Source: Juglans regia (lineage: Eukaryota; Streptophyta; Magnoliopsida; Fagales; Juglandaceae). Taken from it: DNA of 64,000 nt. Where the stretch lies: assembly GCF_001411555.2 (NCBI RefSeq), contig NC_049908.1:28992724-29056723 (forward strand), read 5' to 3'. The translations under genes were made by a program, and so were the position numbers. Under the pieces are notes generated by a model. That model worked only from the letters and a program-made list of their open reading frames with translations, did not search any database and was not told the origin of the DNA. Positions 1 through 12,445 of the stretch are shown piece by piece; position 1 is the first letter of the stretch, and every line of letters begins with the position of its first letter.

Positions 1-1180
1 TATGACAAACCACGAAAATCTGTTTATCTTTATCTCTATTTACATTTCTTGTATTTATTTTCTATTTAACGCTATGGATGTATGTACTTGCACCGTACCA
101 CTGCTCTAGACTGCCATCGTGGACTTTAGACCACAACCTCAAGACCTGGACCACCTCAGTGGGTCGGGAATAACTATATCTCTCGTTTTGGCCTAGTGTA
201 CAATTTTTTGTATTAACAGTTCGCGTCATTTGTGGGATCGACTTATTCTCTACACTGGAAGTTGGAGAATAATGATTTTCCAACTTACAAAATCATCTTC
301 AAAGGAGTAGATAAATTTTCTCTTAGATAAGTATTCTCAAATTTTTCACCTCTTATTTTCATTTCATTAGTAACACTTCAACTACAAAAATTGGGTGAGT
401 GCACATTTCCTCGCCGATACGGTTAAAAGCACTACACACTAAGCGCACAGTGCATAAAACACTTCAATTGCTAGCTTTTCACGCTTGGGAAGAAAGTTTC
501 TAGGCCAGGCAAGAATAAGCTTACGGTGCATTAATTGCAAAGTATTGTGGCATGCACTGTGTGTAGAATGCATGCATAGTGCCAGCCGTGAGCCCACTGT
601 TGTTGCTAGCGGCCACCACGTGGTTCGTCGACGCCTTTTGCCATTGTTGTAGTGGTTCCTAACCACTACGACCGAGTATAAGGCGGTCCATAACCACACA
701 TGCTGTGAACATAATGTGCACCCAAGAGCTCACATTGGCTAGCCGTGAGCCCGATGTTGCTACAAGAGGTCGTGCCGCCCATGAGTTGGCAGGGCAACCA
801 CCGGCTACCACCAAGACTGCAAGTGATTTTTGTTAATGGCAGTGTGTTCCTTGGCCCTAGTCCATTCCTCGACCATAGCTCGACCACCCATTGGTCGACC
901 ATGCACGCGAGCAACCATCCTGCCATGCACACTGGCGGGCAACCGCTTGCTCAGCCAGAGTGGGTTCCTTGGTCATGGGTTCCCTGACCACAACGTTACC
1001 CAGCCATGGAGAGTCCCTCGTCCCCACAAGTTCCTCAGCCAACAGGTCCCCCGGCCACACAGCTCTTTAGCAACGAAGTTGCTGAGACACGAAGTTCTAG
1101 TGCTTGAAAGTCTAGGATATTCAACCAGTAAGTTTTCCATTTTCTCAAGAAAGGATTCTCAATGAATTATGTTAGATATT
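1..1180 (+). mobile_element. Partial non-autonomous LTR element: 3' part of a 5' LTR plus internal region
   Basis: This segment is a diverged copy of the element at 8613-12765. Positions 1-218 match the end of that element's 5' LTR (about 9190-9395) and finish with the same TTAACA boundary. A primer-binding-site-like stretch follows at about 219-240 (matching 9396-9420). The internal, GC-richer part (about 560-1105) matches 9720-10480, including repeated CCAC-rich tracts. No gag or pol coding is recognisable. The short ORFs here run on both strands and are not shared intact by the two copies. Homology fades near 1105-1180, where the LRR pseudogene begins, so the right part was lost or replaced. 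The left part lies outside the window. Confidence 0.7.
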
Positions 1181-1192
1181 TCTGAGTTTTAG

Positions 1193-1882
1193 ATTCATGG
1201 GGAGCTACCTAGTTGGATTTGGAGACTTCTCTATCTTCGAATTTTGAATCTTTCTCATAATTGTCTAGAGACTTTAGATGTGAATTTAAACTCTCAGACT
1301 TCCCAAACCAGGTTGAATATCCTAGACCTTCACTCCAACCAACTCCAAGGGCAACTTTCAACTCTTCCACTGAATTTTCAAAACTTCAAACCCACTCTCT
1401 CCCATCAAAACCCGCTCTATATTTTCTTCTATGTTTCAAGGAATAAATTTGACGGGACTATTCCTACGTCACTGTGCAATGCTACCAATCTTAATGCTAT
1501 AGACTTGTCCCATAATCACTTGACTGTCACGATTTCCCAATGCTTAATTTAAATGAGTAAACATCAAACGGTGATGGATTTAGGGGGAAACAATCTTATT
1601 GGAGTAATTCTTGATTCCTTTTCAGATCACCACTCATGTTATTTACAAACTTTGGTTCTGAATGGAAATCAATTGGAAGGAGAGCTACCAAAATTCCTAG
1701 CCAAGTGCAATACATATTTGGAGGTTATGGACGTCGGGAACAACCGCATTCAGGATACCTTCCCATGTTGTTTGAAGAACATGGACAGATTGCAAGTCCT
1801 TATTTTGCGATATAACCACTTATCTAAAAATTATTTGCTTTTGCTTATGGAGGACTTCATGCATACCTACAAAAACAATTAA
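1193..1882 (+). pseudogene. LRR receptor-like protein (Cf/RLP type) fragment, broken
   Basis: One reading frame gives leucine-rich repeats typical of plant extracellular receptor-like proteins, with NLSHN, IDLSHN and MDVGNNRIQDTFPCCLKN. The last resembles the conserved LRR block near the C-terminus of RLPs (family usually D.GNN.I.DTFP.WL). The frame is open from 1193 and carries an in-frame TAA at 1550-1552 right after the IPQCL-like segment. It continues with KHQTVMDLGGNNL and ends at 1880-1882. The signal peptide, the N-terminal LRRs, the last LRRs and the transmembrane segment are all missing. Intact family members act as cell-surface immune or developmental receptors without a kinase. This copy is a remnant about 230 codons long. 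Confidence 0.8.
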
Positions 1883-1884
1883 AA

Positions 1885-2545
1885 TAGATTTTCTTGGTAC
1901 CCATGTTCTTTGGGTTATTCATTTATTAATATTAGAAGAAACAAGATTTTTAGGTACCCATATGACCCTAATAGTCATTGTATGTTTTCTTCTAATAGGA
2001 CAAGCATAATAATTATGACCATTTCTATTACAAAAATTGCAGATAGCATGTGACATATACTAAGAACTTGAGTGATTGTAATAGTATCTTTCTTTGAAAA
2101 AATTTCTTTTATCAAAAGAATTTTTAGCACTCGACTTTGATTTAGAATGATTATTAAAGAAGATTTTATAAGATTTTTATTTTTGTTTTGGCATGTATCC
2201 CAAGCCTGCCTTGTCAAAAACACATATTTGACTACCAAGAAGTTTTTCAAAGTTTCTTTTTCTGTTTGTAAATTTTTCAACAATCTTTTCTAAATCAGTC
2301 ACTTTCCTTTTTAACTCTTGATTTTCATCTTTCGAAATGATGTTTTCTTTTCTTAAAATATCAATTTCGTTTGTCAAAGAATAATTTTTCTTTTTCAAAG
2401 TAATACATTTGATACTTAATTTCTCAAGTTTCTCATTTACCTCTTCTAAGATATCTTGCAATTCCGCATATGAATGATTTTTAATATTGTCAAGATTTGT
2501 TACCTTAATGTCGTCTTTAGCCTTAATGAGTTTTGTAATCTGTTG
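1885..2545 (-). mobile_element. Ty1/copia gag fragment with CCHC knuckle (antisense)
   Basis: On the minus strand, 2545-2177 encodes a coiled-coil-rich stretch (EVNEKLEKLSIKC, KRKVTDLEKIVEKF) followed by GSQICVFDKAGLGY. That last motif is characteristic of plant copia gag polyproteins just before the zinc knuckle. After a frame change, 2060-1885 can be read as a knuckle of the form C-N-F/C..NGHNYYAC followed by two WVP(K/R) segments, as in gag-pol linkers of copia elements. The frame is broken at least once, and neither pol nor LTRs are present. The right end abuts a LINE fragment at about 2545. Confidence 0.7.
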
Positions 2546-3840
2546 AATTTGGTGGAGAAAAAAGTGTCCGATGAGGAGAATGGGATGCTTTGTGCGGCGC
2601 CATCCGAGATGGAAGTTAGACAAGCCATATTCTCTATCCCAAAAAATAGCAGTCTGGGCCCTGATGGCTTTGGGTCCAAATTCTATATGTCGTGTTGGGA
2701 GATTATTAAGGAGGATGTCATAGATGCCGCATGGGAATTTTTCAGAGGTGCTCCTCTATCCAGGTTTTATTCTTCATCATTTATTGTTTTGATCCCGAAA
2801 GTGCCTGAACCGATGAGTTTTGATAAATTTCATCCTATAAGTCTTTATTTAGTGGCTTATAAGATTTTTTCCAAGATACTTGTTAATGGACTAACAAGTG
2901 TTATTGATAAAGTGGTATCGCATGAACAAGGGGCGTTTATTCTGAGACATAGTATTTTTGAGCATATTACTTTGGCACAGGAAATGGTACACTTTTTGAA
3001 TAAGAAAATTTTCGGTGGAAACGTGATGGTAAAAATAGATATGGCTAAGGCTTATGATAGGATGAAGTGAGGAGGTTTTCTGGGCCTTTGGTTTTTCAGA
3101 GAGGTTCTATGATTTGATTGAAAATTGCATCAAGTCGCCTTGGTACTCTATTATGATGAATGGAACGTTTATAGGCATCTTCCAATCTTCCAGGGGTTTA
3201 AAGCAAGGGGACTTGCTCTCTCCATATTTGTTTATTGTCATGGAGGAAATTTTGATGAGGCTTCTGAGGAAAAATTTTGAGCAAGGGAGGATTGGCAGGT
3301 ATCATCACCCAATTGGTGCTCCATTGATTTCCAATCTTCTATATGCGGATGACACGTACTTATTTTTGCTAATGGGGGGAAACGATCCACCAAAAATCTT
3401 ATGCATACACTTGAGTTATATGAAAAATGGTAGGGGCAGAAAATGAGCAAGGAGAGGTCAACGCTCTTCGCATCTAAGAGGATTGCACCAAATTAGAAGA
3501 GGATATTATTGAGAATTACGGGTTTTAAGGAATGTAATTATCCTGTGACGTATTTGGGAGTTCCCTTGAACTCGGGCAGGTTGACTACTAGAATATTTAA
3601 TTTTCCTATTTAGTTTCCTTTGGTTTGTTCTTATAGGCTTGTTTTGATCGGCGTTTTATTTGTTTTTCTTGATTGATTGATGGGTTTGTATTTGGGAGGT
3701 TTTTAATTCTTTATTGTAAACTCTCAGATACGTTGGTTGTAACCAAGGTATTTCTCTATCATCAGCGAGGGTGTTTTTAATAAATTTGGGACGGAACTAC
3801 TAAATTGGGGCTACCGGCTCTTCGATTAAAAAAAAAAAAA
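2546..3840 (+). mobile_element. Decayed LINE fragment (reverse transcriptase, internally deleted)
   Basis: The plus strand encodes L1-type reverse transcriptase in pieces. At 2546-3070 are LGPDGFGSKFY, FHPISL, EQGAFI and KIDMAKAYDR. After a frame break, 3080-3446 gives PWYSIMMNG, RGLKQGDLLSPYLF and the catalytic LLYADD. Near 3510-3590 a segment reads YPVTYLGVPL, and the sequence then jumps to 3' UTR-like DNA and a poly(A) tract at about 3829-3840. The 3' UTR resembles that of the full LINE at 15303-21310, and the protein is closer to that element than to the LINE at 42171. The 5' half is absent and the zinc-binding and RNase H regions are deleted. Confidence 0.85.
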
Positions 3841-5286
3841 TCCAATGCCTCTGAGCTTCGAAAAAGAGATTGGGCTCTCTCATGTCAAACTTTTAAATTG
3901 GAGTGGTTCTATTGTGTTTGATGGCTCCACCTTTGAAGCTTACCGAAATTTTCTAGGGTGGCTTGTAATCTTGATCTGGGTTTTATTGAGTTTACACCAA
4001 TTGTCTTTTTCAGGTTGAGAGGCATATTTGGAGGTTGAGTACTGCTAGGGTGCCGCCTTACAACGATTGTTGGACGTGTTTCTTAAGTAAAATTCTCTTT
4101 TTTAATTTATTTTTATTTTCTTATTCATATATTTTTTAACATTTTAAAAAAATATAAAAAAAATTATTAATACACTAACAGCCATTTATTTAATCAATAT
4201 ACAAAAAAAAATTAAAAAAAATTAAATACATAAACGATCAAAATTAAAAAAAAAAATTAAAGAGATCGATTATCATTATTTTTCGGTGGTTACGGTGGTG
4301 TTATTGTTGGTAACTTCTGGATGCTTACGTTTTGCTCATGTTAATTTCGGTAGCCGGAGGACAAAGTCTTCCCTTTCTCTAGCTTGTTTTTTTTTTTTTA
4401 ATCACATAACCTATTACGTTTCACGACCACATCAAGTGAAATGAATGAGGCGATAGATTTTTTCTTTTAATTTTATAATTTATTTATTTATTTTTCATTA
4501 AATGCACTTTTTAGTAGGCTTCAATGCATTTTTTAAAAAGAAAAATGAAAAATGATCGGCCGAGTTTGGATACAAGACTAATTTTGACTCATCTTATTTA
4601 ATTATTATAATTTTTTAAAATTTTTATATAAAATATAATAAATAATTCAACTTTTTCAAATCTTAAAATAATAATATTATTAAAAAAATAATATTTTAAC
4701 AATATTTTATTTAACTTTTAATTTTTATTTCAACTCATCTTATCTTAACTCATTATCCAAATCGCACCTTCAAGTCAGAGATTGTCATCTATATATTGGC
4801 CAATAGATAAATTTTTGAGTAATGCTACATAACCTCTCTAATCTCTATACATTATATTTTTTAAAATTTTTAAAATTTTTTTTAAATTTTTTTTGAGTTT
4901 ATTTTTTTTGAAATAATTTAATTTTTTTATTCATTATTTATATATTAAATATTTGATGAAAGAAAAAAATAATACAAATTAAAAAATATATTGTGTGTGA
5001 AAGTTGGAAAGATCGTGTAGATTTTTCCTAAAATTTTTAGCTAAAGCTCTGTCCTTCCCATAAGGGCCCTTCACTTCCAACTCTGCATTCGTCTGTACAG
5101 AGTTTGGGGTCTACACAAGAAATGGTAAAAACAAATTAAGATGACCAATTTAAATACTTCTTAGTATGCGTACGTGCATCACACATGTAGGCACATGAGT
5201 TATTTGTTAAAAAAATAAAAAAGAATATAGAAACCTAATTTAGAATGAAAGTGAAAGAACACTAGGATTACCATGGTCATATTAGG
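3841..5286. other. AT-rich non-coding stretch with MITE-like repeats
   Basis: I find no supported gene here. Positions 3850-4080 are of ordinary composition and unrecognised. About 4085-4260 resembles 31740-31900. About 4561-4770 begins with GTTTGGATAC, contains an AACTCAT-rich right end, and resembles the repeats at 21585-21780 and 41247-41598. About 4815-5035 begins AGTAATGCTACATAACCTC and resembles the MITE at 34668-34900. All are short, non-coding and AT-rich, as expected for MITE debris. Confidence 0.55.
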
Positions 5287-8200
5287 ATGGGCATAACTCC
5301 CCTTGGAGGATATAGAGCTGGGCAATGGAACTGGGGTTCAATAGAGTGGGATCAAATAGGGCTGAACAAAAAGCACGTGTGTTCGACCCGACCCAAAAAC
5401 CAACCCGTTTGCACAAAAATGGTACTAGAATTGGCCAATCCGTTTCCTTCTTTTTTCAAGTATTACCCGTTACCGATTTTAAAAACTCAAAATCCTCTCT
5501 TATGCCAAAACCTCTGCCCCTTTCTCACAACTCCAAAAGGCAACTTCACTCTCTCGCAACTCACACTCTCTTGCAACTCGCACTCAGTCACTCTACAACC
5601 ATCGAAGGTAAGGTTACTGTGGGTGTACCTTCTATGCAGCCTGTCTTTGCACAGCAACCGTTTCCATGGAGAAATCCCAACTACCTTGGGAAGGCTTTCG
5701 AAATTAGCATATTTGAATCTCAGCACAAACCTGCTTGAAGGTAACATACCACCCTCACTTCAAGGCTGTCAAAACTTGAAAATCTTGGATTTGAATATCA
5801 ACAATCTATCTGGAATTCCAAAAGAACTTGGGTGGATGAAGAACCTGACGCACTTGTCTCTCTCGATAAACAACCTCACTGGAGTCATACCATCATTTCT
5901 ATCAAACCTGACAGGCCTAATAAAATTAGAGTTGGCCGTAAATTTCTTCACTGGGAAGATCCCTCCACAGCTTGGAGCTCTCGCAAAGATGGAGATTTTG
6001 TACTTACACACTAACTTTCATGAGGGAACAATACCTAACTCGTTGAGTAACTGCACCGCATTACGTAAAATTTCGATGGTTGATAATCTTTTAAGTGGAG
6101 ACATCCCTCTAGAATTGGGTGGAAAGCTCCAAAACTTGCAGAAGTTGTACTTGCTAAATAACAAACTCTCTAGGAAAATTCCAGTGACCCTCACGTATCT
6201 TTCCCGTCTGACACTTCTTGATCTTAGCGTGAACAACTTCAGTGGAGAAGTTCCACAGGAGTTGGGGAAGTTAAAGAACCTTGAGATTCTTTACCTTCAT
6301 ACCAATAACCTGGGAGGCAGATCTGACAACTCTTCCCTTAGTTTCTTAACAGCACTCACAAACTGTTCATTTCTAAAGAAATTGCACTTGGGCTCATGTT
6401 TGTTCACAGGAAATCTACCTGATTCCGTTAGGCTTGGGAAAAAAAGGCTTTTTGGGCTAATTCCCGAGGACATGGGGAACATGACTAATCTTGGTTCGCT
6501 GGATGCTAGTGATAATTTGCTTAATGGGTCGATTCCCTTTACACTTGGTAATCTCTCTAAACTGAGGTATCTTTTCTTGTCTCACAACCACTTGTCAGGA
6601 AACCTTCCCGTTGAACTCACCCGATGTTCTCTTATGATGCTTCTTGATTTATCCTTCAATGCCCTAAGTGGGTCAATTCCCAGAGAGATCAGCAGCTTTT
6701 CCAAGTTGTCTCTCACACTCAACTTGTCAAACAATAACTTTCAAGGAGAGGTGCCTGCAAGCATCGGGCAACTGGTATATGTGTTGGCAATAGACTTATC
6801 AGAGAATAGGCTTTCCGTGGCCATACTAAGTTTAATTGGAAGTTGCATATCATTGGAGCATTTGAACTTGTCCCATAACATGCTTGACGGTATAATCCCT
6901 GAGGCCTTGAAGCTGATCATGCATCTTAAAGTGCTGGACTTGGCTCACAATCAACTAACTGGTGATTTTCCAATATGGATCATTAATGGTCAATTTCTCA
7001 TGAATCTTAATTTATCCTACAATAGTTTGACAGGAGAAGTTCCAAATACTATAAGGTTCAATAGAAGTTCGTTCATGGGGAATTTGGGGTTGTGTGGTGG
7101 CTCTGATCTACTTGGTCTTCCTCGTTGTGAAGCTCAGAAGCAAAAGAAAAAGAGAAATAAAAAGTTCTACTATGTCTTAGCAATTACATTGAGCTGTACC
7201 CTATTATTTTTTGTGTTGGTTGTTGTCTTTGCTTACCGTTTCTTCTTCAAGAAAGCAACTGTAAATCTATCACATTCAAAACTAATGTTTTCTCGAATAA
7301 ACTTTGGAAACCGAACTTTTACTCAAAGGGAACTTGAAATTGCAACAACTGAGTTCGATGAGGCAAACTTACTGGGAAGGGGAAGCTATGGATCAGTTTA
7401 TAAAGCAATCATTGACGATGGAAATTCTGTTGTGGCGGTAAAGGTTTTGCATAGAGAGTCTATTCAGAGTTTGAAAAACTATAAAAGAGAATGTCAGATA
7501 TTTTCTGGAATCAAGCATCGCAATCTGGTTAGAATGATTGGATCCGCCTGGAGTTCACAGTTCATTGCTATAGTTCTGGAGTATGTGGGCAATGGGAACT
7601 TGGAACAACATCTTTATCCGAATGGATCAGAGATAGGCAGCTGTAACTTGAAATTGAGAGACAGGCTGGGAATAGCTATAGATGTTGCCCATGGATTGGA
7701 ATATCTACACGAGTATTGTTTAGATCAAGTCATACATTGTGATCTGAAGCCACAAAATGTGCTTCTGGACACTGATATGGTCGCTCATGTTGCAGATTTT
7801 GGGGTTGGAAAACTCATTTTAGCTGACAAACTAAGAGATCATGTTAGCACAACAGATTTCCTACGAGGATCAATTGGTTATATACCCCCAGGTGTGCATG
7901 TGATGAGCTATGATGATGTCGTTTCTTTATATTCCTCGTCTATAGTAAATGATTTCGATTATTTTCTTTCTACTCAAGAAAGCTTTTCATCTCATAATTC
8001 TTCTCGACATATTTTCATTTCTAAGCAAAAATAAGTCAATTTTCAAAGTAATGTTACTTCAAAATTTTTTTAGATTTCTCAAGCAGATTACTGTCAAAAT
8101 AGGGTCCATTACGACAAGATCTATGTGAACAAGAATCCTAAACAACATATCGTTCCTAAGATGAAAATATTTGTCAAGGCCTCAAAATTGTTTACACAGT

Positions 8201-8612
8201 AACTTATGAACTAAATTGTGAAACACTTTCCGCTAACGATTCCAGTTGCTTTGAAACAGAATATGGACAGGGAATTGAAGTTTCCACTAGAGGAGACGTA
8301 TATAGTTTTGGTATCATGCTGCTAGAGATGATGACTCAAAAGATGCCCACAAGCGAATTGTTTTCAGATGGGGTTGATCTCAGGAATTGGGTGGATTCTG
8401 CATTTCCATATCATATTATGGATGTTCTGGACACCTCATTAAAGCAGGAGGCAAATTCAGGGGATTCAAGCTATGCTTTACAATGGTTTTAGCAATGCTG
8501 CGTGGAAATGCTTGACTCAGGGTTGATGTGCACACAGGAGAATCCACAAAAACGACCACTCATGTCTTCGGTGGCACAAAGGCTGGAGAATATTCGAAAG
8601 GAACAAGGATAT
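5287..8612 (+). pseudogene. LRR-XII receptor kinase (EFR/Xa21-type, non-RD), degenerate
   Basis: An open frame (5287-8034) covers about fifteen LRRs from roughly residue 115, a transmembrane segment near 630-655 (SCTLLFFVLVVVFAYRFF) and a kinase domain. The kinase has GRGSYGSVYK, the VAVKVLH lysine, HCDLKPQNVLL (non-RD, Cys before Asp) and DFG. The first exon ends at 7891, a 368-bp phase-1 intron follows (7892-8259), and exon 2 (8260-8612) completes the GDVYSFGIMLLEM region. Four defects suggest a pseudogene. The first 110 codons lack a signal peptide and LRR N-cap. LRRs appear deleted near LPDSVRLGKK. Exon 2 has an in-frame TAG at 8490-8492 that removes the last 40 or so residues. An LTR element is inserted at 8613. 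Intact relatives perceive microbial patterns at the plasma membrane. Confidence 0.8.
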
Positions 8613-9395
8613 TGTTAGGGGAAAATCTCCTAGCCCATATGGCCTCTCTGCCTAGCCCAAAGGGCCATGATAAAGCAATATAGAGGAGGCAAGGAGAGGA
8701 CAAGAAAATGCAAGTGTCAGATGGAAAAAAGGGAGGTGATGGGAAAGAGAGAAAAATGTCAGATGCTCAGTAAAGCCAGGCGGAAAGAAAGGGATGAAGT
8801 GACATAAAGCTGACCTTCTCACCAACTATTGACAAAGGCCACAACAAAAGGGATCTGAGATTTGAGGGAGGGGAAAGGCGACTATTACGAGATTACATAG
8901 CGTCATCTTCAATCAGAGATGAAGTGACATAAAGCTGACTTTCTCACCAACCATGGACAAAGGCCACAACAAAAGGGATCTGAGATTTGAGGGAGGGGAA
9001 TGGTGACTTTTACAAGAATACATAGCATCATCTTCAACCGGATGACGAAGGCTCCAGAAAAAGGATCTTTTGCAGAAAAGAGGTATTCAACCTCCATTGT
9101 ACATAAAGAAATAAGAAACTGTAAAATACTCATTTTATAGTAGATTTGCCTTTCAAATGACCTGTGGACGTAGGCCCTGTAGCGAACAACATAAATATGT
9201 GTATTTTCATTTCTATTTACATTTTCTGTAATTATTTTCTATTCACTACTATGGATGTACGTACATGTATCGTACCACAGCTCCAGACTGCCATCGTGGG
9301 CTTTAGACCGCAACCTTAAGACCTAGACCACCTCAATGGGCTGAAAGTGACTCTTTCTCCCATTTCGTCCTATTGTGCGATTTTTGGCATTAACA
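8613..9395 (+). repeat. 5' LTR of the LARD-like element, with internal 125-bp duplication
   Basis: The LTR runs from TGTTAGGGG to TTAACA, 783 bp. It contains a tandem duplication with a 125-bp period (8793-8917 and 8918-9042, starting GATGAAGTGAC). The corresponding part of the 3' LTR (about 12530-12660) is present only once. Its first bases TGTTAG supply a TGT and a TAG codon in frame with the interrupted receptor kinase. Confidence 0.75.
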
Positions 9396-11484
9396 GTTGG
9401 TGTCGTATGTGGAATCGACTTATTCTCTACACTGCAAGCTAGAGAATAATGATTTTCCAACTTACGAGACTGTCTCCGAAGGAGCAAAGAAATTTTTCCT
9501 TAAATAAGTATTCTCATTTTTTCACTTCTTATTTTTATTTCACTAGTAACATTGTTACAAAAATTGGGAGAGTGCACCTTTCTTTACCCATGCTGTTAAG
9601 AGCACTGCACACTAAGTGCACAGTGCATAAAACACTTCAACTGCTTTCTTTTCACGCCTGGGAAGAAAGTTTCTCTACTAGGCAAGATTAAGCTTACTGT
9701 GCATTAAATGCACAGTACTGTGGCATGCACAGTGCATGTGCACTGTTCGTAGAACGCATGCACCCATTGTGCATGGCATGCACAAGGGCAATACGGGTGC
9801 ACATTACCGTGCACATAGGAGGCTCACGACGGCCAACCGTGAGCTCGACATGGTGGCTCCCAACACCTTCTACCATTGCCCTACGACCATGCATGCGATG
9901 GTCCACAACCTCACATGTCGTGCACATAATGTACACCCAGGAGCTCACGGTAGCTAGCCGTGAGCCCATTATCGTTGTCAGCGGCCACCATGTGGATCGT
10001 TGGCGCCTTTTGCCATCGTTGTAGTGGTCCCTGACCACTATGACCGAGTACGCAGTGGTCCATAGCCACGCATGTCGTGCACATAAATGTGCACCCAAGA
10101 GCTTACATCTTCTAACCGTGAGCCCGATGTTGCTACATGCGGTCGTGGTGCGCCCAAGCTGGCGTGGCAACCACCGACTACCACCAAGACCGGTAGTGAT
10201 TTTTGTAACTGGTGGGGTGTTTCGTGGCCCCAAACCACAACTCGGCCACCCGTTGCTCAACCATGCACGTGAGCAACCATCCTGCCATGCACACTGATGG
10301 GCAACCGCTTGCTTAGCCAAAGTGGTTCCTCGATCATGGGTCCCTTGACCACAACGTTACCCAACCATGGAGAGTCCCTCGGCCACACAAGTTCCTTCGC
10401 CCGGCCACACAGCTCTTCAGCAACGGAGTTCTCAGACACGAAGTTCCTCAGCCACGAATTTCCTCGGCCATTTTCAAAACTACTCTGCTATGGATTCCTC
10501 AGCCACAATGTTGCACAGCCACCACCTTTCCTTGGCCAGTAAAAGTTGCCTGACCACGAGTAACTCAATCACCTCCCCTTTGGCGGCTATAGGAATGTTG
10601 CCATCACAGCATCATGGAGCATGGCCTATCTGTATGCTAGCAAGAGTCTCGTGATCAACCCGTGCACATTCCATGGCTCAATAGGCCTTGCAACACAAGT
10701 GTATTCTGGAGCTGCATACAGATCTCAAACTTTTTGACCCTATGGTGAGCACTGAACATTTCTGGGTTACGAAAGTTTCAGTCTCTTAATAGTGTGGAGT
10801 ACAGGCTTGAGCCCTGCTATGAGAACATATTACAGATTGAGTTGCATCTCCCACGTGATCAAAGCTATAAAGTATCTTCTGATCGAGTTATATGGTGCTC
10901 CATGGATTTCTAAGAAAGACTTGCACCCTTCAGACAATGCATCGGTCATTAGGAGATGTGATTCATGCAAATAAAGCAAAAAGGATTAAAAAAAAAAAAG
11001 AAACAACAACAACAATCGGCAATAGACAATCTCAATCAAGCAAAAATCGGAAATGTCTTCTAAATCACCCTGGTTTGTCTCTCTCAAAATTTGCTATGTG
11101 AATTTCATTTTTACTAACAAATTTGGTTTTTGAAGACTTTTCCCACCAAAACTTCTTGAGGTTCCACGAGAATCCTAGTATCAGCACACTTTAGGAACAT
11201 ACTTTGTTGGAAATCACCAGCATGGTACGAGAAAAACCCCTCCTGGGCACTGCCCGGGTGCCTTAAATTTGTTTCCATCGGAATGGATAACTCAGTATCG
11301 TAGGCACCCCAAATCTTCATCATTGCCAAAGTATGGTAGCCCATGAGTCGCACCTGCGCAACTCAAACATTTGCCATGCTCTAGCAAAAAGATTCAGTCT
11401 GCAAATCTCACACTTGTGATTTGGATTATTTACACTAACTGGTTTGGCTTTTTAGTTCAGTCGAGCATCTCTTTTAACAAAGTC

Positions 11485-12115
11485 GAGTCCCTTGACTCAC
11501 TGCGAACAACGGCGATGATAGTCCCTTGACTACTTTGACCCTCTCGCACAAAGTTGAGTCCATTGACCCACTGTGAACAATGATGATGACAATCCCTTGA
11601 AAGCTTTGACCCTCACACACAAATCTGAGTCCCTTGACTCACCACGAGCTATGGGTGGTGACAGTCCCTTGACTGCTCGACCCTTGCGTACTAAGCCGAG
11701 TTCTTTGACTCACCGCGAACAATGGCGATGACAGTCCCTTGATTGCTTCGACCCTTGTGTACAAAACCGAGTCTCTTGACTTGCCACAAACTATAGGCAA
11801 AAACAATCCCTTGACTGCCCAATCCTAGCATACAAAGTTGAGTCCCTTGACTCGCCATGAACAACGAGCAATGACAGTCTCTTGACTTCTCGACCCTCGC
11901 GCAAATGAAAATTCGAGCTACGTGGTTGCACTTAGCACGGTCGAGTAAATCTCCCGCCTAGCTCTCCAAGCCAAGCTCCGCGCTTGTGCCTAGTGAGGTC
12001 GAGTACGTCTCCCTCCAGCTCTCCAAGTCGAGCTTCACACTTTCGCCTCACGCAGCCAAGAAAATCTCTCGCCTAGCTCTCCAAGCCAAGCTTCGTGCTC
12101 GAAAATCTTCATTGC
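11485..12115 (+). repeat. Two tandem minisatellites inside the LARD-like element
   Basis: The first array has six units with an exact 71-bp spacing. The GAG(T)-CC-TTGACTC start occurs at 11485, 11556, 11627, 11698, 11769 and 11840, and each unit holds CCCTTGAC-like words twice. The second array has three units of 58-59 bp starting at about 11943, 12001 and 12060, each with CTAGCTCTCCAAGCC-like text. No long ORF crosses them. Confidence 0.85.
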
Positions 12116-12246
12116 TTAACACAAACAAACAGAAAACCAGGGACTAGTTCTCGAGTTTGTTCTGCGATCAATCTCTCTCACAATTCAACTAGAAGATTCA
12201 CGAGGTCTTCTTGTTAAGCAAGTCGACCTTAAGAATTGCGGGTATT

Positions 12247-12369
12247 TGTTAGGGGGAAAAATTCCTCTGGCCAATATGGCATCCCAGACCTAGTCCAAAA
12301 GGCCACCATCAAGGAGTAGAGAAGAGACAAAGAGGTGACAAGTAAGTGTTAGATGGAAAAAAGGGAGGT

Positions 12370-12445
<76 letters not shown>

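Noticed and set aside
745..1165. Several overlapping ORFs rich in Pro, His and Trp
   Set aside because: They fall in the repetitive LARD interior on both strands and are not kept intact in the other copy.
7892..8034. C-terminal extension of the receptor kinase ORF
   Set aside because: The residues after GSIGYIPP are intron translation. The kinase continues at 8260 after an AG acceptor with matching phase.
11461..12120. Regularly spaced repeats resembling a CRISPR array
   Set aside because: The 71-bp units are contiguous with no unique spacers, and the setting is a plant LTR element, so this is a minisatellite.
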